The notes under the pieces were generated by a model. It was not told where the DNA came from. It worked only from the letters and a program-made list of their open reading frames with translations, and did not search any database. Position numbers and translations under genes: made by a program. Shown here one piece after another: positions 48,011 to 58,298 of a DNA stretch of 64,000 nucleotides. This stretch comes from Actinomycetota bacterium (lineage in GTDB: Bacteria > Actinomycetota > Actinomycetes > Mycobacteriales > Mycobacteriaceae): contig JAFDWN010000020.1 in the NCBI GenBank assembly GCA_018268465.1, positions 1-64,000 on the forward strand, in the 5' to 3' direction. Each line of letters starts with the position of its first letter. Position 1 is the stretch's first letter.

Positions 48011-49969
48011 CTACGCGACGACGCGGTCGGCCTGTGACCTGACCAGTCGTGTCAGGTCGTCCGCGCGCAGGTGCGCCAACGCGACCGCGGGGGCACGCAG
48101 GTGTCCGGCCAGCTGAGCAGCCAAACCCAAACGCACATAGGATGTTTCGCAGTCGACGACCACGGCCGCCGCCCCCTCGGCCAGCAGCCGGGCGGCCGCG
48201 ATACGCGTACGGCCGAGCGGGTCCGGGCCACCCGTGGCCCGGCCGTCGGTCAGCACCACCACCAGACTGCGCCGCGACCGATCTCTGGCTTTTTCCCGCA
48301 CGACCAGATCGCGCGCGGCCTGCAGGCCCTGCGCCAGCGGCGTTTTCCCGCCGGTCTCGAAGCGCGCCAGCCGACGGCTCGCGATGTGCACGGAGGTGGT
48401 GGGCGGCAGCAGCAGGGTGGCCTGCTGTTCGCGGAACGTGATCACGGCGACCTTGTCACGACGCTGGTAGGCGTCACGCAGCAGGGACAGCGTGGCCCCG
48501 GTGACGGCCGACAACCGATCCCGGGCGGCCATCGAACCCGAGGCGTCGACCACGAAGATCACCAGATTCGCCTCGCGCCCCTCGCGGACGGCACGTCGCA
48601 CGTCGTCGGATTCCGGACGCGGCCGGCCGGCGACGGTCTGGCGCGCCGCGGCGGCGAGCAGAGTGCCGAACACGTGCACACCGTGGCCGGTGCCGGCGTC
48701 CGTGGTCGCCGCGACGACCGTTCCGCTGCGGTTGCGGGCCCGCGAACGCCGACCCGGCGCGCCCGCCCCGGTCCCGGGCACCACGAGTTGCCTGGTGCGG
48801 AACACCGGCGACGGCGGGCCGCTGACCCGGGATGGCGACGTCGAATCCCGTTGCGGAGAACCGCTGTTCGCGGGGTGCGCGGCGGCATCGGTGTCGGTTT
48901 GCTGCCCACCGCCGCCTGGTGGATCGGGATCCGGGTGCGGATCGTCGGCCGCCTCACCGGCCTGCGCCATCGCATCGTCGAGCCGCTGCGGGTCCAGCCC
49001 GGGATCGTCGAAAGGGTCGCGGCGGCGGCGATGCGGAAGCGCAAGCTCGGCCGCCACCCGAATATCCTCCTCGGTGACGGTAATCCCCCCCGTCGCTGCG
49101 CTCGCCCCAGAAATCCCCCCCGTCGCTGCGCTCGCCCCGGAAATCCCCCCCGTCGCTGCGCTCGCCCCGGTCACATCTCCCGTCGCGGCACGCCACGCCG
49201 CGTGCGCCGCCGCCGTCCGCGCCACCACCAGGTCGGCCCGCATGCCGTCGACATCGAATGCCGCACACAAGGCGGCGATGCGGCGCAGCTCCCGGTCCGG
49301 CAACTCCACGTTCGGCAGCGACGCGCGCGCCACCGCGATCTGGCGGCTGAGCTCCGCGTCCTGCCCGGCATAGCGCGCGGCAAATGCGGCGGTCTCGGCC
49401 TCGAAGGCCATCCGCCGGCGCACGACCTCGGCACGCACGTCGACGTCGCGCGACGCCGCGACGTCGACGGTCAGCCCGAACCGGTCCAGCAACTGGGGCC
49501 GCAGCTCCCCCTCCTCCGGGTTCATCGTGCCGATCAGCACGAACCGCGCGTCGTACGAGTGCGAGATGCCGTCGCGCTCGACGTGCACCCGTCCCATCGC
49601 CGCGGCGTCCAGCAGGACGTCGACCAGATGGTCGTGCAACAGATTGACCTCGTCGACGTACAGCACCCCGCCGTGTGCCCGGGCCAACAGACCCGGAGAA
49701 AAGGCGTGTTCGCCGTCGCGCAGCACCTTTTGCAGATCCAGCGATCCCACGACGCGGTCCTCGGTCGCCCCGATCGGCAGCTCCACCAGCCGCGCACCGT
49801 CCACCGCGGTCAGCACCGCAGCCAATCCGCGGACCGCGGTCGACTTCGCGGTCCCCTTCTCGCCGCGGATCAGCACCCCGCCGATCTCGGGTCGCACCGC
49901 GCACAGCACCAGCGCGAGCCGCAGCCGGTCGTGACCGACGATCGCGCTGAACGGGTAACCGTCTGTCAC
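48011..49969 (-). CDS. Magnesium-chelatase-like AAA+/VWA protein
   Basis: The 652-residue protein, syntenic with Rv2850c, joins a ChlI-like AAA+ ATPase and a ChlD-like VWA domain. Walker A is in [14 protein letters not shown] and Walker B in [11 protein letters not shown]; the MIDAS motif is DASGSM near residue 490. Between them lies a Pro/Asp-rich linker, preceded by three tandem [10 protein letters not shown] copies. Such proteins serve cobaltochelatase or magnesium-chelatase roles, or act as MoxR-like chaperones. GTG 49969 overlaps the GNAT stop (GTGA). A role in cobalt insertion is inferred from the cobO neighbour. Confidence 0.88.
   Translation of the reverse strand: MTDGYPFSAIVGHDRLRLALVLCAVRPEIGGVLIRGEKGTAKSTAVRGLAAVLTAVDGARLVELPIGATEDRVVGSLDLQKVLRDGEHAFSPGLLARAHGGVLYVDEVNLLHDHLVDVLLDAAAMGRVHVERDGISHSYDARFVLIGTMNPEEGELRPQLLDRFGLTVDVAASRDVDVRAEVVRRRMAFEAETAAFAARYAGQDAELSRQIAVARASLPNVELPDRELRRIAALCAAFDVDGMRADLVVARTAAAHAAWRAATGDVTGASAATGGISGASAATGGISGASAATGGITVTEEDIRVAAELALPHRRRRDPFDDPGLDPQRLDDAMAQAGEAADDPHPDPDPPGGGGQQTDTDAAAHPANSGSPQRDSTSPSRVSGPPSPVFRTRQLVVPGTGAGAPGRRSRARNRSGTVVAATTDAGTGHGVHVFGTLLAAAARQTVAGRPRPESDDVRRAVREGREANLVIFVVDASGSMAARDRLSAVTGATLSLLRDAYQRRDKVAVITFREQQATLLLPPTTSVHIASRRLARFETGGKTPLAQGLQAARDLVVREKARDRSRRSLVVVLTDGRATGGPDPLGRTRIAAARLLAEGAAAVVVDCETSYVRLGLAAQLAGHLRAPAVALAHLRADDLTRLVRSQADRVVA
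49081..49170. repeat. Three tandem 30-base repeats inside the chelatase-like gene
   Basis: Units 49081-49110, 49111-49140 and 49141-49170 are near-identical 30-mers (differing at the ends and at one position). They are in frame and encode ten-residue repeats of the form [10 protein letters not shown]. Copy number could vary by slippage without breaking the frame. Confidence 0.9.
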
Positions 49970-50463
49970 GAACGGTCTCCGGCGTCGGAACCCGGTGGTC
50001 GCGAGCCAACCTGGGAACCCGCCCGCAGCATCGGCACATGCGGGATGCCGTCGTCGAGGAACTCGTCGCCGTCGCGCAGGAACCCGTGACGTTCGTACAT
50101 CTCGGTCAGGTAGGTCTGCGCGTCGATGCGGCACGGGTAGTTGCCCACTTCGGCCAGCGCCGACTGCAGCAGCCGCGCGGCGTGGCCCTGGCCGCGCGCG
50201 GAACGCTTGGTGCACACTCGCCCGATGCGGAACGTCTTCTCCCCGCCGGCGTGCTCCTCCATCAGGCGAAGCGTCGAAATCACCTCGCCGTCATCGCCTT
50301 CCAGCCAGAAGTGGCGGGTTTCGGCGAGCAGATCTCGCCCGTCGAGTTCGGGGTACGGCGTCGCCTGCTCGACGACGAAGACCTCGATGCGGAGCTTGAG
50401 CAGCTGGTAGAGGGTTTCGGCATCGACATCCTTGGCCCAACTTCGGCGCAGTGCAACCGTCAT
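49966..50463 (-). CDS. GNAT-family acetyltransferase (ElaA-like)
   Basis: The 165-residue GCN5-related N-acetyltransferase is syntenic with Rv2851c. The ElaA-type start [16 protein letters not shown] is followed by the acetyl-CoA loop [10 protein letters not shown] and the strand [13 protein letters not shown]. The substrate is unknown. It overlaps the chelatase-like gene and is 12 bases after the mqo stop. Confidence 0.9.
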   Translation of the reverse strand: MTVALRRSWAKDVDAETLYQLLKLRIEVFVVEQATPYPELDGRDLLAETRHFWLEGDDGEVISTLRLMEEHAGGEKTFRIGRVCTKRSARGQGHAARLLQSALAEVGNYPCRIDAQTYLTEMYERHGFLRDGDEFLDDGIPHVPMLRAGSQVGSRPPGSDAGDRS

Positions 50464-50475
50464 CCGCGCCGCCCG

Positions 50476-52041
50476 TCAGGCGGTCGCGACGGTGGCCGAA
50501 TGCTCGGTGCCCGCCGTGGATTCGCCCTCCGGTGCTTCGGGGATGGCGCTGGCGGGCTGATCCAGTTTGAGCACGCGGGTGCCCCAGGCCCAGACCTCGT
50601 CGAACAGTGCGGGCTCGTTCGACAGCTGGATACCCAGCGACGGGACCATTTCCTTGAGTTTGGGCACCCACGAGTCGTACCGGTCGCCGAAACAGCGGGA
50701 CATGACGTCGAGCATCGCCGGCACCGCGGTGGACGCGCCGGGTGAAGCGCCGAGCAGTCCGGCGATACTCCCGTCGGCGGCCGACAGCACCGTGGTGCCG
50801 AATTCGAGCACACCGCTTCGGCCCTTGCGGCGGATCACCTGCACCCGCTGCCCCGCGACGTCCAGTTCCCAATCGGAATTCTGTGCGCTGGGGGCGAATT
50901 CGCGCAGCGCGTCGACGCGGTCGGTCTCGCTGAGCAGGAGCTGACCGACCAGGTACTTCACCAGCCCGACCTCGCTCAGGCCCACGCCCAGCATCGAGGC
51001 CAGGTTGTCGGGCTTCACCGAGAACGGCAGGTCGGTGATCTTGCCCTGCTTGAGGAATTTCGGCGACCATCCGGCGAACGGCCCGAACAACAGCCACGAC
51101 TTGCCGTTGATGACCCGGGTGTCCAAGTGCGGCACCGACATCGGCGGTGCGCCAAGGGGCGGCTGGCCGTAGACCTTGGCCTGGTGCGCGGCGGTCAGCT
51201 CGGGCTTGCCGGTGCGCAGGAACTGCCCGCCGACCGGGAAACCACCGAAGCCCTTGGCCTCCGTGATGCCCGACTTCTGCAGCAGCGCAAGGGCGCCGCC
51301 GCCGGCGCCGACGAAGACGAACTTCGTGGTCAACTTGCGTTTGGCGCCCGTGCGGCGGTTGACGACATCCAACGTCCAGCTACCGTCGGCCTGCTTGTGC
51401 AGGGCGCGCACCTCGTGGCCGAACAGCGTGGTCATCCCGCGCTCGGCGGTGTAGCCGATGAGCTGGCGCGACAGCGAGCCGAAGTCGACGTCGGTGCCGT
51501 CCTGCGTCCAGTTCAGACCGACGGGATCGGCGAAATCACGCTTGTCGGCCATCAGCGGCAGCCGCCTGCTGAACTCGTCCTTGTCGTCGATGAACTCCAT
51601 CGAGGCGAACAGCGGATTGCTCACCAGAGCCTGGTGACGGCGTTTGAGGTAGTCGACGTTGTCCGCCCCGTAGACGAAGCTGACGTGCGGAACCGGGTTG
51701 AGGAAGTTCCGCACGTCGGGCAGCAGTCCGTTCTCGACCGCGTAGGCCCAGAACTGTCGGGACACCTGGAACTGCTCGTTGACGGCGACGGCCTTGCTGG
51801 TGTCGACCGAGCCGTCGGGGCGCTGCGGGGTGTAGTTCAGCTCACACAGGGCCGAATGTCCGGTGCCGGCGTTGTTCCACGGATCGCTGCTCTCCGCGGC
51901 CGCACCGTCGAGGCGCTCCACCATGGTGATCGACCAATTCGGCTCGACCTGCCGCAGCAGCGCGCCGAGTGTGGCGCTCATGATGCCGGCGCCCACAAGC
52001 ACGACGTCGGTTGTGGTCTTGGCTATCTTCGGGTCAGACAC
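50476..52041 (-). CDS. mqo: Malate:quinone oxidoreductase
   Basis: This 521-residue peripheral membrane flavoenzyme oxidises malate to oxaloacetate and reduces menaquinone. The FAD loop [17 protein letters not shown] near residue 15, the family block [21 protein letters not shown] and the GASPGAST segment near residue 425 are intact. It matches Rv2852 in position and length. A single ATG at 52041 is used. It gives the TCA cycle a bypass of malate dehydrogenase. Confidence 0.96.
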   Translation of the reverse strand: MSDPKIAKTTTDVVLVGAGIMSATLGALLRQVEPNWSITMVERLDGAAAESSDPWNNAGTGHSALCELNYTPQRPDGSVDTSKAVAVNEQFQVSRQFWAYAVENGLLPDVRNFLNPVPHVSFVYGADNVDYLKRRHQALVSNPLFASMEFIDDKDEFSRRLPLMADKRDFADPVGLNWTQDGTDVDFGSLSRQLIGYTAERGMTTLFGHEVRALHKQADGSWTLDVVNRRTGAKRKLTTKFVFVGAGGGALALLQKSGITEAKGFGGFPVGGQFLRTGKPELTAAHQAKVYGQPPLGAPPMSVPHLDTRVINGKSWLLFGPFAGWSPKFLKQGKITDLPFSVKPDNLASMLGVGLSEVGLVKYLVGQLLLSETDRVDALREFAPSAQNSDWELDVAGQRVQVIRRKGRSGVLEFGTTVLSAADGSIAGLLGASPGASTAVPAMLDVMSRCFGDRYDSWVPKLKEMVPSLGIQLSNEPALFDEVWAWGTRVLKLDQPASAIPEAPEGESTAGTEHSATVATA

Positions 52042-52172
52042 CAGATCAACGGTCCTTCATGGTCGCGCGGCCCGCTCGGCACGGGTTACCGCCCCACAGG
52101 TTAGCGCGAGGCGCGGGCCCCGGGTTTCCGACCACAGGAGATGGTCCTCTGTGGCGCGGGAATGCCCGTTAC

Positions 52173-52178
52173 TCCCGA
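52173..52178 (+). promoter_or_regulatory. TAAGGT -10-like box before the alpha/beta hydrolase gene
   Basis: Around this position the sequence CGATTAAGGTAACAG places a TAAGGT box about 11 bases before the GTG start at 52193. A TAAGGTAAC nonamer is shared with the efpA upstream region (reverse strand, about 46111-46119). The spacing would start transcripts at or near the start codon. The exact box edges are uncertain by a few bases. Confidence 0.35.
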
Positions 52179-52192
52179 TTAAGGTAACAGTT

Positions 52193-53233
52193 GTGACCGC
52201 GTGGGAGCCCGACGTGCTACCCGGCTACTGGCAGCACACCCTGCCGTTGGGCCCGGACCCGGACGGGGAGGGCGACCTGGTCGCCACGCTCGTGCGGCGG
52301 GGCGAACCCGGTTCGCGCGGCGGGCGCGCGGCGCTGATCGTGCACGGGTTCACCGACTACTTCTTCCACACCGAGCTCGCCGACCACCTGGCCGGCCGAG
52401 GCTTCCGCGTCTACGCGCTGGACCTGCACAAATGCGGGCGGTCCTGGCGGCAGGGACAGACACCGCACTTCACCACCGACCTGGCGCGCTACGACGGCGA
52501 GTTGCTGGGCGCGCTCGAGGTGGTCGCCGCGGAGACCACGTCCCCGGTGGGCGACCCGCCGGCGTCGGTGCTGGTCTACGGTCACTCAGCGGGGGGTCTG
52601 ATCGTGTCGCTGTGGCTGGACCGCCTGCGGCGCTCCGGCCGCCCCGCGGGACGGTTGGTCGGCGGACTGGTCCTCAACAGTCCCTGGCTGGACCTACACG
52701 GGCCGCCCGTCGTGCGTGCCACGGGCACCTCGGCCGTCATCGGCACCGTGTCGCGGTTTCGCAAGCGGCTGGTGGTACGCCCGCCCACCGCGGGCGGCGG
52801 GTACGGCGCCACGCTGCACCGCTCGTACTCCGGTGAGTTCGAGTACAACCTGCAGTGGAAGCCCGTCGGCGGATTCCCCGTGACGTTCGGCTGGTTGCAC
52901 GCCATCCGCCGCGGGCACGCCAGGCTGCACCGGGGCCTCGACGTCGGCGTGCCCAATCTGATCCTGCGATCGGACCACAGCGTGCGCGAAGGTCGCGATC
53001 CCGAAGCCATTCAGCGCGGTGACGCGGTGCTCGACGTCGGGCAGATCGCACGCTGGGCGGGTTGCATCGGCAATCGCACCACGATGGTGCCGGTCGCCGA
53101 CGCCAAACACGATGTTTTCCTGTCGCTGGCCGAACCCCGCCGCGAGGCATACCGTGAGCTCGACCGCTGGCTGGACTGGTACACAGGCTGGGTCGAAACA
53201 GACCGGACTGCAACACGATCCGAACGGGGATGA
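52193..53233 (+). CDS. Alpha/beta hydrolase, Rv2854-like
   Basis: The 346-residue hydrolase has the lipase/lysophospholipase fold: an oxyanion block LIVHGFTDYFFH, the nucleophile Ser in YGHSAGG near residue 130, and a late His in ADAKHDVFLS. It is in the Rv2854 position before mtr, from which it is separated by four bases, indicating one operon. GTG 52193 begins the conserved protein; a longer upstream frame runs antisense to mqo. The substrate is unknown, probably an acyl ester. Confidence 0.88.
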   Translation: MTAWEPDVLPGYWQHTLPLGPDPDGEGDLVATLVRRGEPGSRGGRAALIVHGFTDYFFHTELADHLAGRGFRVYALDLHKCGRSWRQGQTPHFTTDLARYDGELLGALEVVAAETTSPVGDPPASVLVYGHSAGGLIVSLWLDRLRRSGRPAGRLVGGLVLNSPWLDLHGPPVVRATGTSAVIGTVSRFRKRLVVRPPTAGGGYGATLHRSYSGEFEYNLQWKPVGGFPVTFGWLHAIRRGHARLHRGLDVGVPNLILRSDHSVREGRDPEAIQRGDAVLDVGQIARWAGCIGNRTTMVPVADAKHDVFLSLAEPRREAYRELDRWLDWYTGWVETDRTATRSERG

Positions 53234-53237
53234 CGGC

Positions 53238-54650
53238 ATGGACCATTTCGACATCGCGATCATCGGCACCGGATCGGGTAACAGCATCCTCGACGAGCGC
53301 TACGCGGGCAAGCAGGTCGCGATCTGCGAGCAGGGGACGTTCGGCGGCACGTGTCTCAACGTCGGCTGCATTCCCACGAAGATGTTCGTCTACGCCGCCG
53401 AGGTGGCCCAGATCGTCCGGGATTCGGCGCGTTTCGGCGTCGACGCCCGCATCGACGGCGTCCGCTGGCGCGACATCGTCTCGCGCGTCTTCGGCAGGAT
53501 CGACCCGATCGCGCTGAGCGGGGAACGCTACCGGCGTTCGTCACCGAATGTCACGGTCTTCGACACCCACACCCGGTTCGGTCCGACGCGTCCCGACGGC
53601 CGCCACGTGTTACGCACCGAGGGCGGAGAGCAGTTCACCGCCGACCAGGTGGTGATCGCCGCGGGCGCTCGCGCGATGGTGCCCGAGGAGATCGTGCAGT
53701 CGGGAGTGAACTATCACACCAGCGACACCATCATGCGCATCCCGGAGATCCCAGAACATCTGGTGATCATCGGGGGCGGCTTCGTCGCTGCGGAGTTCGC
53801 GCACGTCTTCTCCGCGCTCGGATCGCGGGTGACGTTGATCATCAGGGGTGCGACACTGCTGACCAATTGCGACGACGACATCTGCGAACGGTTCACCGAC
53901 ATCGCGTCGAAGAAGTGGGAGATCGTCAGCCACCACACGGTCGTCGACGCGACCGAGGACGCCGCGGGGATCACCCTGCGACTCGACGACGACTCTGCGG
54001 TGCACGCCGACACCCTGCTGGTCGCGACGGGGCGGATACCCAACGGCGACCTCCTTGACGCGGAGTTGGCCGGAGTCAAGGTGAACGATGGGATGGTCAG
54101 CGTCGACGAATACCAACGCACCACCGCGCGCAACATCTTCGCGCTCGGCGACGTCTCGTCGTCGTATCAGCTCAAGCACGTCGCCAACCACGAGGCCCGG
54201 GTGGTGCGCAACAACCTGCTGGCCGACTGGGACGACACCGACGCGCTGATGCCCTCCGATCACCGCTTCGTCCCCTCGGCGGTGTTCACCGACCCGCAGA
54301 TCGCCTGCGTCGGTCTGACCGAGAACCAGGCCAGGGCAGCGGGATACACCGTCAAGTCCAAGATTCAGGACTATGCCGATGTCGCCTACGGCTGGGCGAT
54401 GGAGGACACCACCGGCATCGCCAAGGTGATCGTCGACGACGAGACCGGCCTCATCCTCGGCGCGCACATCATGGGGCACCAGGCCTCATCGCTGATCCAA
54501 CCCCTCATCCAGGCGATGAGCTTCGAGCTGCCGGCTCAGGAGATGGCCCGCGGCCAGTACTGGATCCATCCGGCCCTGCCCGAGCTCATCGAGAACGCGC
54601 TCCTGGCGCTGTGCGGCGAACCGCCCTGGCCCAAGCCCCGCAGGCACTGA
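53238..54650 (+). CDS. mtr: Mycothione reductase
   Basis: The 470-residue NADPH-dependent flavoenzyme reduces mycothiol disulphide, keeping the actinobacterial thiol pool reduced. The FAD loop IGTGSGNSI, the redox-active disulphide in GTCLNVGCIPTKM near residue 40, the NADPH loop IGGGFVAAEFAHVFS and the C-terminal dimer interface with the catalytic His-Glu pair (HPALPELIE) are present. ATG 53238 gives the known N-terminus (MDHFDIAIIG). Confidence 0.97.
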   Translation: MDHFDIAIIGTGSGNSILDERYAGKQVAICEQGTFGGTCLNVGCIPTKMFVYAAEVAQIVRDSARFGVDARIDGVRWRDIVSRVFGRIDPIALSGERYRRSSPNVTVFDTHTRFGPTRPDGRHVLRTEGGEQFTADQVVIAAGARAMVPEEIVQSGVNYHTSDTIMRIPEIPEHLVIIGGGFVAAEFAHVFSALGSRVTLIIRGATLLTNCDDDICERFTDIASKKWEIVSHHTVVDATEDAAGITLRLDDDSAVHADTLLVATGRIPNGDLLDAELAGVKVNDGMVSVDEYQRTTARNIFALGDVSSSYQLKHVANHEARVVRNNLLADWDDTDALMPSDHRFVPSAVFTDPQIACVGLTENQARAAGYTVKSKIQDYADVAYGWAMEDTTGIAKVIVDDETGLILGAHIMGHQASSLIQPLIQAMSFELPAQEMARGQYWIHPALPELIENALLALCGEPPWPKPRRH

Positions 54651-54942
54651 ACCCGCGCGTTTTCGGCACTCTCGCGTGCGCGCGAGGCCAGCGTGCCGAG
54701 ATCACCGGGCTGCGACGTCAAACGGGTCGGCCATGGCGCGCCACCACCTGGAAGTCAGACGGTTCACGATGTGCTGCATCGACGTGCGCTGCGCACGGCC
54801 GACCCGCCAGGCCAACATATCATGTGAACACCTGAACAGGTAGGCTGATCGATGCGGGATCAGCCGGCACGAGGCCGCCACGGGATGGACCACGCACGGC
54901 CCATACGTCCCCACGCATCCCGCCAGACGCACGAAGGAATTC
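54651..54942. other. Gap between mtr and the sodA remnant
   Basis: About 290 bases hold no supported gene. A small inverted repeat ACCTG-AA-CAGGT lies at 54830-54841, next to a tandem TGAACA CC TGAACA pattern. These could be remnants of the promoter or operator of the decayed sodA gene. A consensus-like GAAGGA ribosome site (54933-54938) still precedes the pseudogene. Confidence 0.4.
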
Positions 54943-55275
54943 ACGGCCGAGTACACTGCCCGACCTGGACTACGACTACGGGGTGCTGGAACCCCACATT
55001 TCGGGCCAGACAAACGAACTGCACCACAGCAAACACCACGCCACCTACGTGAAGGGCGCGGTTACGACAAACTTGGCGGCAATCTGCTGGCCTTCCAGCT
55101 TTACGATCAGCAGGCGAACCTGCCGCTGGGTATCGTGCCGCTGCTGCAGGTGGATATGTGGGAGCACGCCTACTACCTGCAATACAAGAACGTCAAAGCC
55201 GATTACGTCACGGCGTTCTGGAACGTGGTGAATTGGGCAGACGTGCAAGACCGGTTCACCGGAGCGATCGGCTGA
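54943..55275 (+). pseudogene. sodA: sodA remnant (Mn/Fe superoxide dismutase) with internal deletion
   Basis: The sequence encodes the two ends of mycobacterial SodA. First comes an AEY...PDLDYDYG start, [24 protein letters not shown]. It then jumps to [44 protein letters not shown] and [13 protein letters not shown], ending at TGA 55273-55275. Roughly 85-90 residues of the middle, including one of the four metal ligands, are deleted near 55058-55062, and the two parts are in different frames. The start codon is ACG where ATG or GTG is expected, although GAAGGA remains in front. One C is missing in the first codons, adding another frameshift. This is a decayed gene; a working sodA must be elsewhere. 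Confidence 0.9.
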
Positions 55276-55471
55276 GCCCGGTCGCCACGTGATCCTCAGT
55301 GCCGTTCGCCGACCAGACGTACGGTGTGCGATTCGGGCGTCCGACTGCACAAGTCCTTTGACGCGGTCGCCAGAAGTGCTCTGGCGCAGTCTGATCCCCA
55401 TGCACTTGGCGCGAGTCGGAGGTACCCGGCGGACTGCTAACCCAGAGCGCCGTCGGGTCCTCACCCCCCAC

Positions 55472-56608
55472 TCAGTTCGTGAGATTCACCGACCACCGTC
55501 GCTCGATGTCGCCGAATCTCCAGACCGCAAGGGCCACAAGCCAGGACACGACGAACAGTCCGACAATCGCATACCCCACGTAGTCCAGGTCGATGTCGGC
55601 AATCGCCGCGATGGGCCCGGACTGGACCCCGAGTCGGTCGGCGATGACGCCGATCAGCTCAATCGTTCCGATGATCAATGCCACTGCCACCGAAATCGAC
55701 GTGATGGTCATGTTGTAGAAGATCTTCCGTATCGGTTTGGCGAAGGCCCAGCCGTAGGCGTAGTTCATGAAAACGCCGTCGGTGGTGTCCATTACGCACA
55801 TTCCCGCCGCGAAGAGAATCGGAAGCACCAGGATCGCATGGAACGGCAGGTTGAAGGTCGCTGCACCACCTGCCAGCACGAGTAGTCCGACCTCGGTGGC
55901 GGTATCGAAGCCGAGGCCGAACAGCACCCCGATCGGATAGATGTGCCAGGGCTTGGTAACAGATTTTGTTAGTCCCCCGAGGAATCGGTTCATCAAGCCA
56001 CGAGAGTCGAGATGCCGTTCGAGCTCGGTCTCGTCGTACTCACCGTTGCGGAGCTTCCGAAACACCTTGATGATGCCGATGAGGGCCGCGAGGTTGAGGA
56101 TCCCGAGAATCCAGAGGAAGACGCCCGACACCGACGGTCCGATCAACCCGGTGATCGTGTGCAGCGCCGAGTCTTCGTCCTCGACAGGGCCGACCAGTGC
56201 CCGTACACCAAGCGCCAGTAGGAACGAGAGCGCGAAGACGATCGTCGAATGCCCCAGCGAGAACCAGAAACCCACCGATAGGGGCTTCCGATCCACGCCG
56301 GCTTCGACGTTGTCGGCCATCAGTTTTCGGGTGGTGTTGTCCACGGCGGCGATGTGGTCGGCATCGAATGCATGTCGAAGTCCGAAGGTGTATGCGAGGA
56401 CTCCGACCCCGACCGTGAATACGGGGTGCGCACCTCCGAGGTGGTAGTTGTGTGGGACGACCAGGGCGAACAGCACCCCGAAGCCCACGAGGTGCAACAG
56501 GACGATGAACCCGTACATTCCGGCTAGTGATCGCTTGTCGGCCGGCGACAGGCTCCGGCGAAACAGCGTGAATCCGGAGGGCTGAATTGCGTTGACCCTA
56601 CTCGTCAT
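55472..56608 (-). CDS. nicT: Nickel/cobalt permease NicT (NiCoT family)
   Basis: The 378-residue membrane permease takes up nickel or cobalt. The NiCoT signature GLRHAFDADHIAAVDNTTR is in TM2, followed by GFWFSLGHSTIVF and the GLGFDTATEVGLL block; eight hydrophobic segments are visible. ATG 56608 has GGAAGGGTGGAG upstream and replaces a longer frame without homology. In M. tuberculosis nicT (Rv2856) follows mtr on the same strand; here it is on the opposite strand and belongs to a Ni/Co island. Nickel would serve urease and hydrogenases. Confidence 0.94.
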   Translation of the reverse strand: MTSRVNAIQPSGFTLFRRSLSPADKRSLAGMYGFIVLLHLVGFGVLFALVVPHNYHLGGAHPVFTVGVGVLAYTFGLRHAFDADHIAAVDNTTRKLMADNVEAGVDRKPLSVGFWFSLGHSTIVFALSFLLALGVRALVGPVEDEDSALHTITGLIGPSVSGVFLWILGILNLAALIGIIKVFRKLRNGEYDETELERHLDSRGLMNRFLGGLTKSVTKPWHIYPIGVLFGLGFDTATEVGLLVLAGGAATFNLPFHAILVLPILFAAGMCVMDTTDGVFMNYAYGWAFAKPIRKIFYNMTITSISVAVALIIGTIELIGVIADRLGVQSGPIAAIADIDLDYVGYAIVGLFVVSWLVALAVWRFGDIERRWSVNLTN

Positions 56609-56653
56609 GGGCTGCTCCACCCTTCCTGCCCACCGCATCGAGGACGGAATATG

Positions 56654-56664
56654 TTGGCGGCCAA
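56654..56664. promoter_or_regulatory. Palindrome TTGGCGGCCAA upstream of nicT
   Basis: A 5-1-5 perfect palindrome, flanked by AT on both sides, lies 46 bases before the nicT start. It could be an operator for a metal sensor. It differs from the TATxTGxGTATG elements found beside kmtR, so a second regulator may be involved. Confidence 0.35.
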
Positions 56665-56782
56665 TATCGTTGGCAGCACGTACCGACCGTATTCGCTCCC
56701 CCTTCATGTGTCCAGATGATCAGACACGCTCCCAGGAGAGTCACAGGTTCCTGCACGCCGAGCGCACCGTGACGGACTGAGA

Positions 56783-57523
56783 TCACACGGACGGTACGGT
56801 GAACCCCCACGGCAGCTCCAGCCGGTGGCTCGCCAACAGCCCTGTGTCGGAGAGGATTTCCCGCACACCACCGTCGGCGACGACGGTGCCCGCGTCCATG
56901 ATCACCGCGCGCTCGCACAGCTGCGCCGCGTACGGCAGGTCGTGGGTGACGATGAGCATCGTGGAATGCAGACCAGCCAACGTGTCGGCCAGCTCCCGTC
57001 TGGCGACCGGGTCGAGATTGGCCGAGGGTTCGTCCAGCACCAGAACCTCGGGCTCGCAGGCGAGCACCGTGGCCAGCGCGGCGCGGCGACGCTGGCCGCC
57101 GGAGAGGTGAGCAGGGCTGCGATCGGCCTGATCGGTCAAGCCCACGACACCCAGCGCCGTGGCCACTCGCACCGCCAGCTCCTCGCCGCGCACGCCGAAG
57201 TTCGCCGGGCCGAATGCGACATCCTGGGCCACGGTCGGCATGAACAGCTGATCGTCGGGGTCCTGGAACACCAGACCGACGCGACGCCTCACCTCGCGGA
57301 GAGTCTTGCGGCCCAGCGGAATACCACCGATTCGCACCTCCCCCGACGTCGCGGAGAGCACCCCGTTCAGGTGCAACATCAACGTAGTCTTTCCGGCCCC
57401 GTTGGGACCGAGCACCGCCACCCGTTCGCCCGGTTGGACGGTCAGGTCGACACCGTCAAGGGCGAGATGCCCATCGGGATAGGCGTGGCGTAGGCCGGTG
57501 ACGTGCACGGCGGGCTCGGTCAT
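56783..57523 (-). CDS. cbiO: CbiO, ATPase of the cobalt/nickel ECF importer
   Basis: The 246-residue ABC ATPase energises metal uptake. Walker A GPNGAGKTTL near residue 40, the Q-loop VFQDPDDQ, the signature LSGGQRRRAALA and Walker B VLVLDEPSANLD are complete, with the switch His in IVTHDLP. ATG 57523 overlaps the cbiQ stop (ATGA). It is the last gene of cbiMNQO. Confidence 0.96.
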   Translation of the reverse strand: MTEPAVHVTGLRHAYPDGHLALDGVDLTVQPGERVAVLGPNGAGKTTLMLHLNGVLSATSGEVRIGGIPLGRKTLREVRRRVGLVFQDPDDQLFMPTVAQDVAFGPANFGVRGEELAVRVATALGVVGLTDQADRSPAHLSGGQRRRAALATVLACEPEVLVLDEPSANLDPVARRELADTLAGLHSTMLIVTHDLPYAAQLCERAVIMDAGTVVADGGVREILSDTGLLASHRLELPWGFTVPSV

Positions 57524-58296
57524 CGCACCACCCACGCCGACGCCGCCACGACCACCGCACCGCACGCCGGCAACAGTGCGACAACCCACTGCCGGACGGA
57601 GGCCGCCGCGGTCCCGCCGGCGACGGCGAGTTCGGGAAGGCTGCCGCTGTATCCGCGCGACAGCATCGCCAGATAGACCCGTTCACCGCGCTCGTAGGAC
57701 CGCAGGAACAACGCCCCGATACTCTTCGCGATCGCGCCGGCCTGGTGAATCGTCCGTGGCGAGTCACCCCGGGAGAGCCGCGCCATCCGCATTCGACTCG
57801 CCTCGGCGGCAAGCACATCGATGTAACGGATCATCAAGACGAGCATCGACGTGACGACGGGGGGAACGCCCAACCGGCTCAACCCGATAGGCAGCACCCG
57901 CGCGGTCGTGGTGGCAGCCACCGTCAGCGATGCGGCGACGCCGAGCGTGCCCTTGATGACGATGCCCCATGCCGCGTACAGCCCGCTCACCGACAAGTGC
58001 AGGCCCGCCACCTCGATACGGTCTCCTCCCTCGGCGAACGGCAACAACACCGCCAGCACCAGAAACGGGGCCTCGATGAGCATCCGGGGCAGGATCCAGC
58101 GCAACGGTATGTCCGCTGCCCGCCAGACGACCAGCAGAATCAGTGCGTAGATACCGAAGGGCCAGAACATCTCCCGAGGTGTGGCGACAACCGCCAGCAC
58201 GAAGACGACCAGACAGACGATCTTGACTTCCGGTGGAGCGCGATGCACCGCGGAGGTGCCGACCCGATACAGCGGGTGCGCGTGACCCGCACCCAC
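57520..58296 (-). CDS. cbiQ: CbiQ, transmembrane component of the ECF importer
   Basis: The 258-residue EcfT-like protein has about five membrane helices. The two coupling motifs in the cytosolic loop, MRMARLSRGDS and the SRG-containing YLAMLSRGYSG, contact the ATPase. GTG 58296 is two bases after the cbiN stop. It connects the substrate-binding CbiM/CbiN to CbiO. Confidence 0.93.
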   Translation of the reverse strand: MGAGHAHPLYRVGTSAVHRAPPEVKIVCLVVFVLAVVATPREMFWPFGIYALILLVVWRAADIPLRWILPRMLIEAPFLVLAVLLPFAEGGDRIEVAGLHLSVSGLYAAWGIVIKGTLGVAASLTVAATTTARVLPIGLSRLGVPPVVTSMLVLMIRYIDVLAAEASRMRMARLSRGDSPRTIHQAGAIAKSIGALFLRSYERGERVYLAMLSRGYSGSLPELAVAGGTAAASVRQWVVALLPACGAVVVAASAWVVR

Positions 58297-58298
58297 CG

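Noticed and set aside
49081-49170. Tandem 30-base repeats considered as a CRISPR array
   Set aside because: The units are contiguous with no spacers, are in frame and encode a peptide repeat inside a gene.
48071-50089. A 672-codon open frame opposite the chelatase-like gene
   Set aside because: It is antisense to a gene with clear Walker and MIDAS motifs; the frame itself is Arg/His-rich without domains.
54852-55052. A short forward frame overlapping the sodA remnant
   Set aside because: It reads the wrong frame of the pseudogene and has no protein features of its own.
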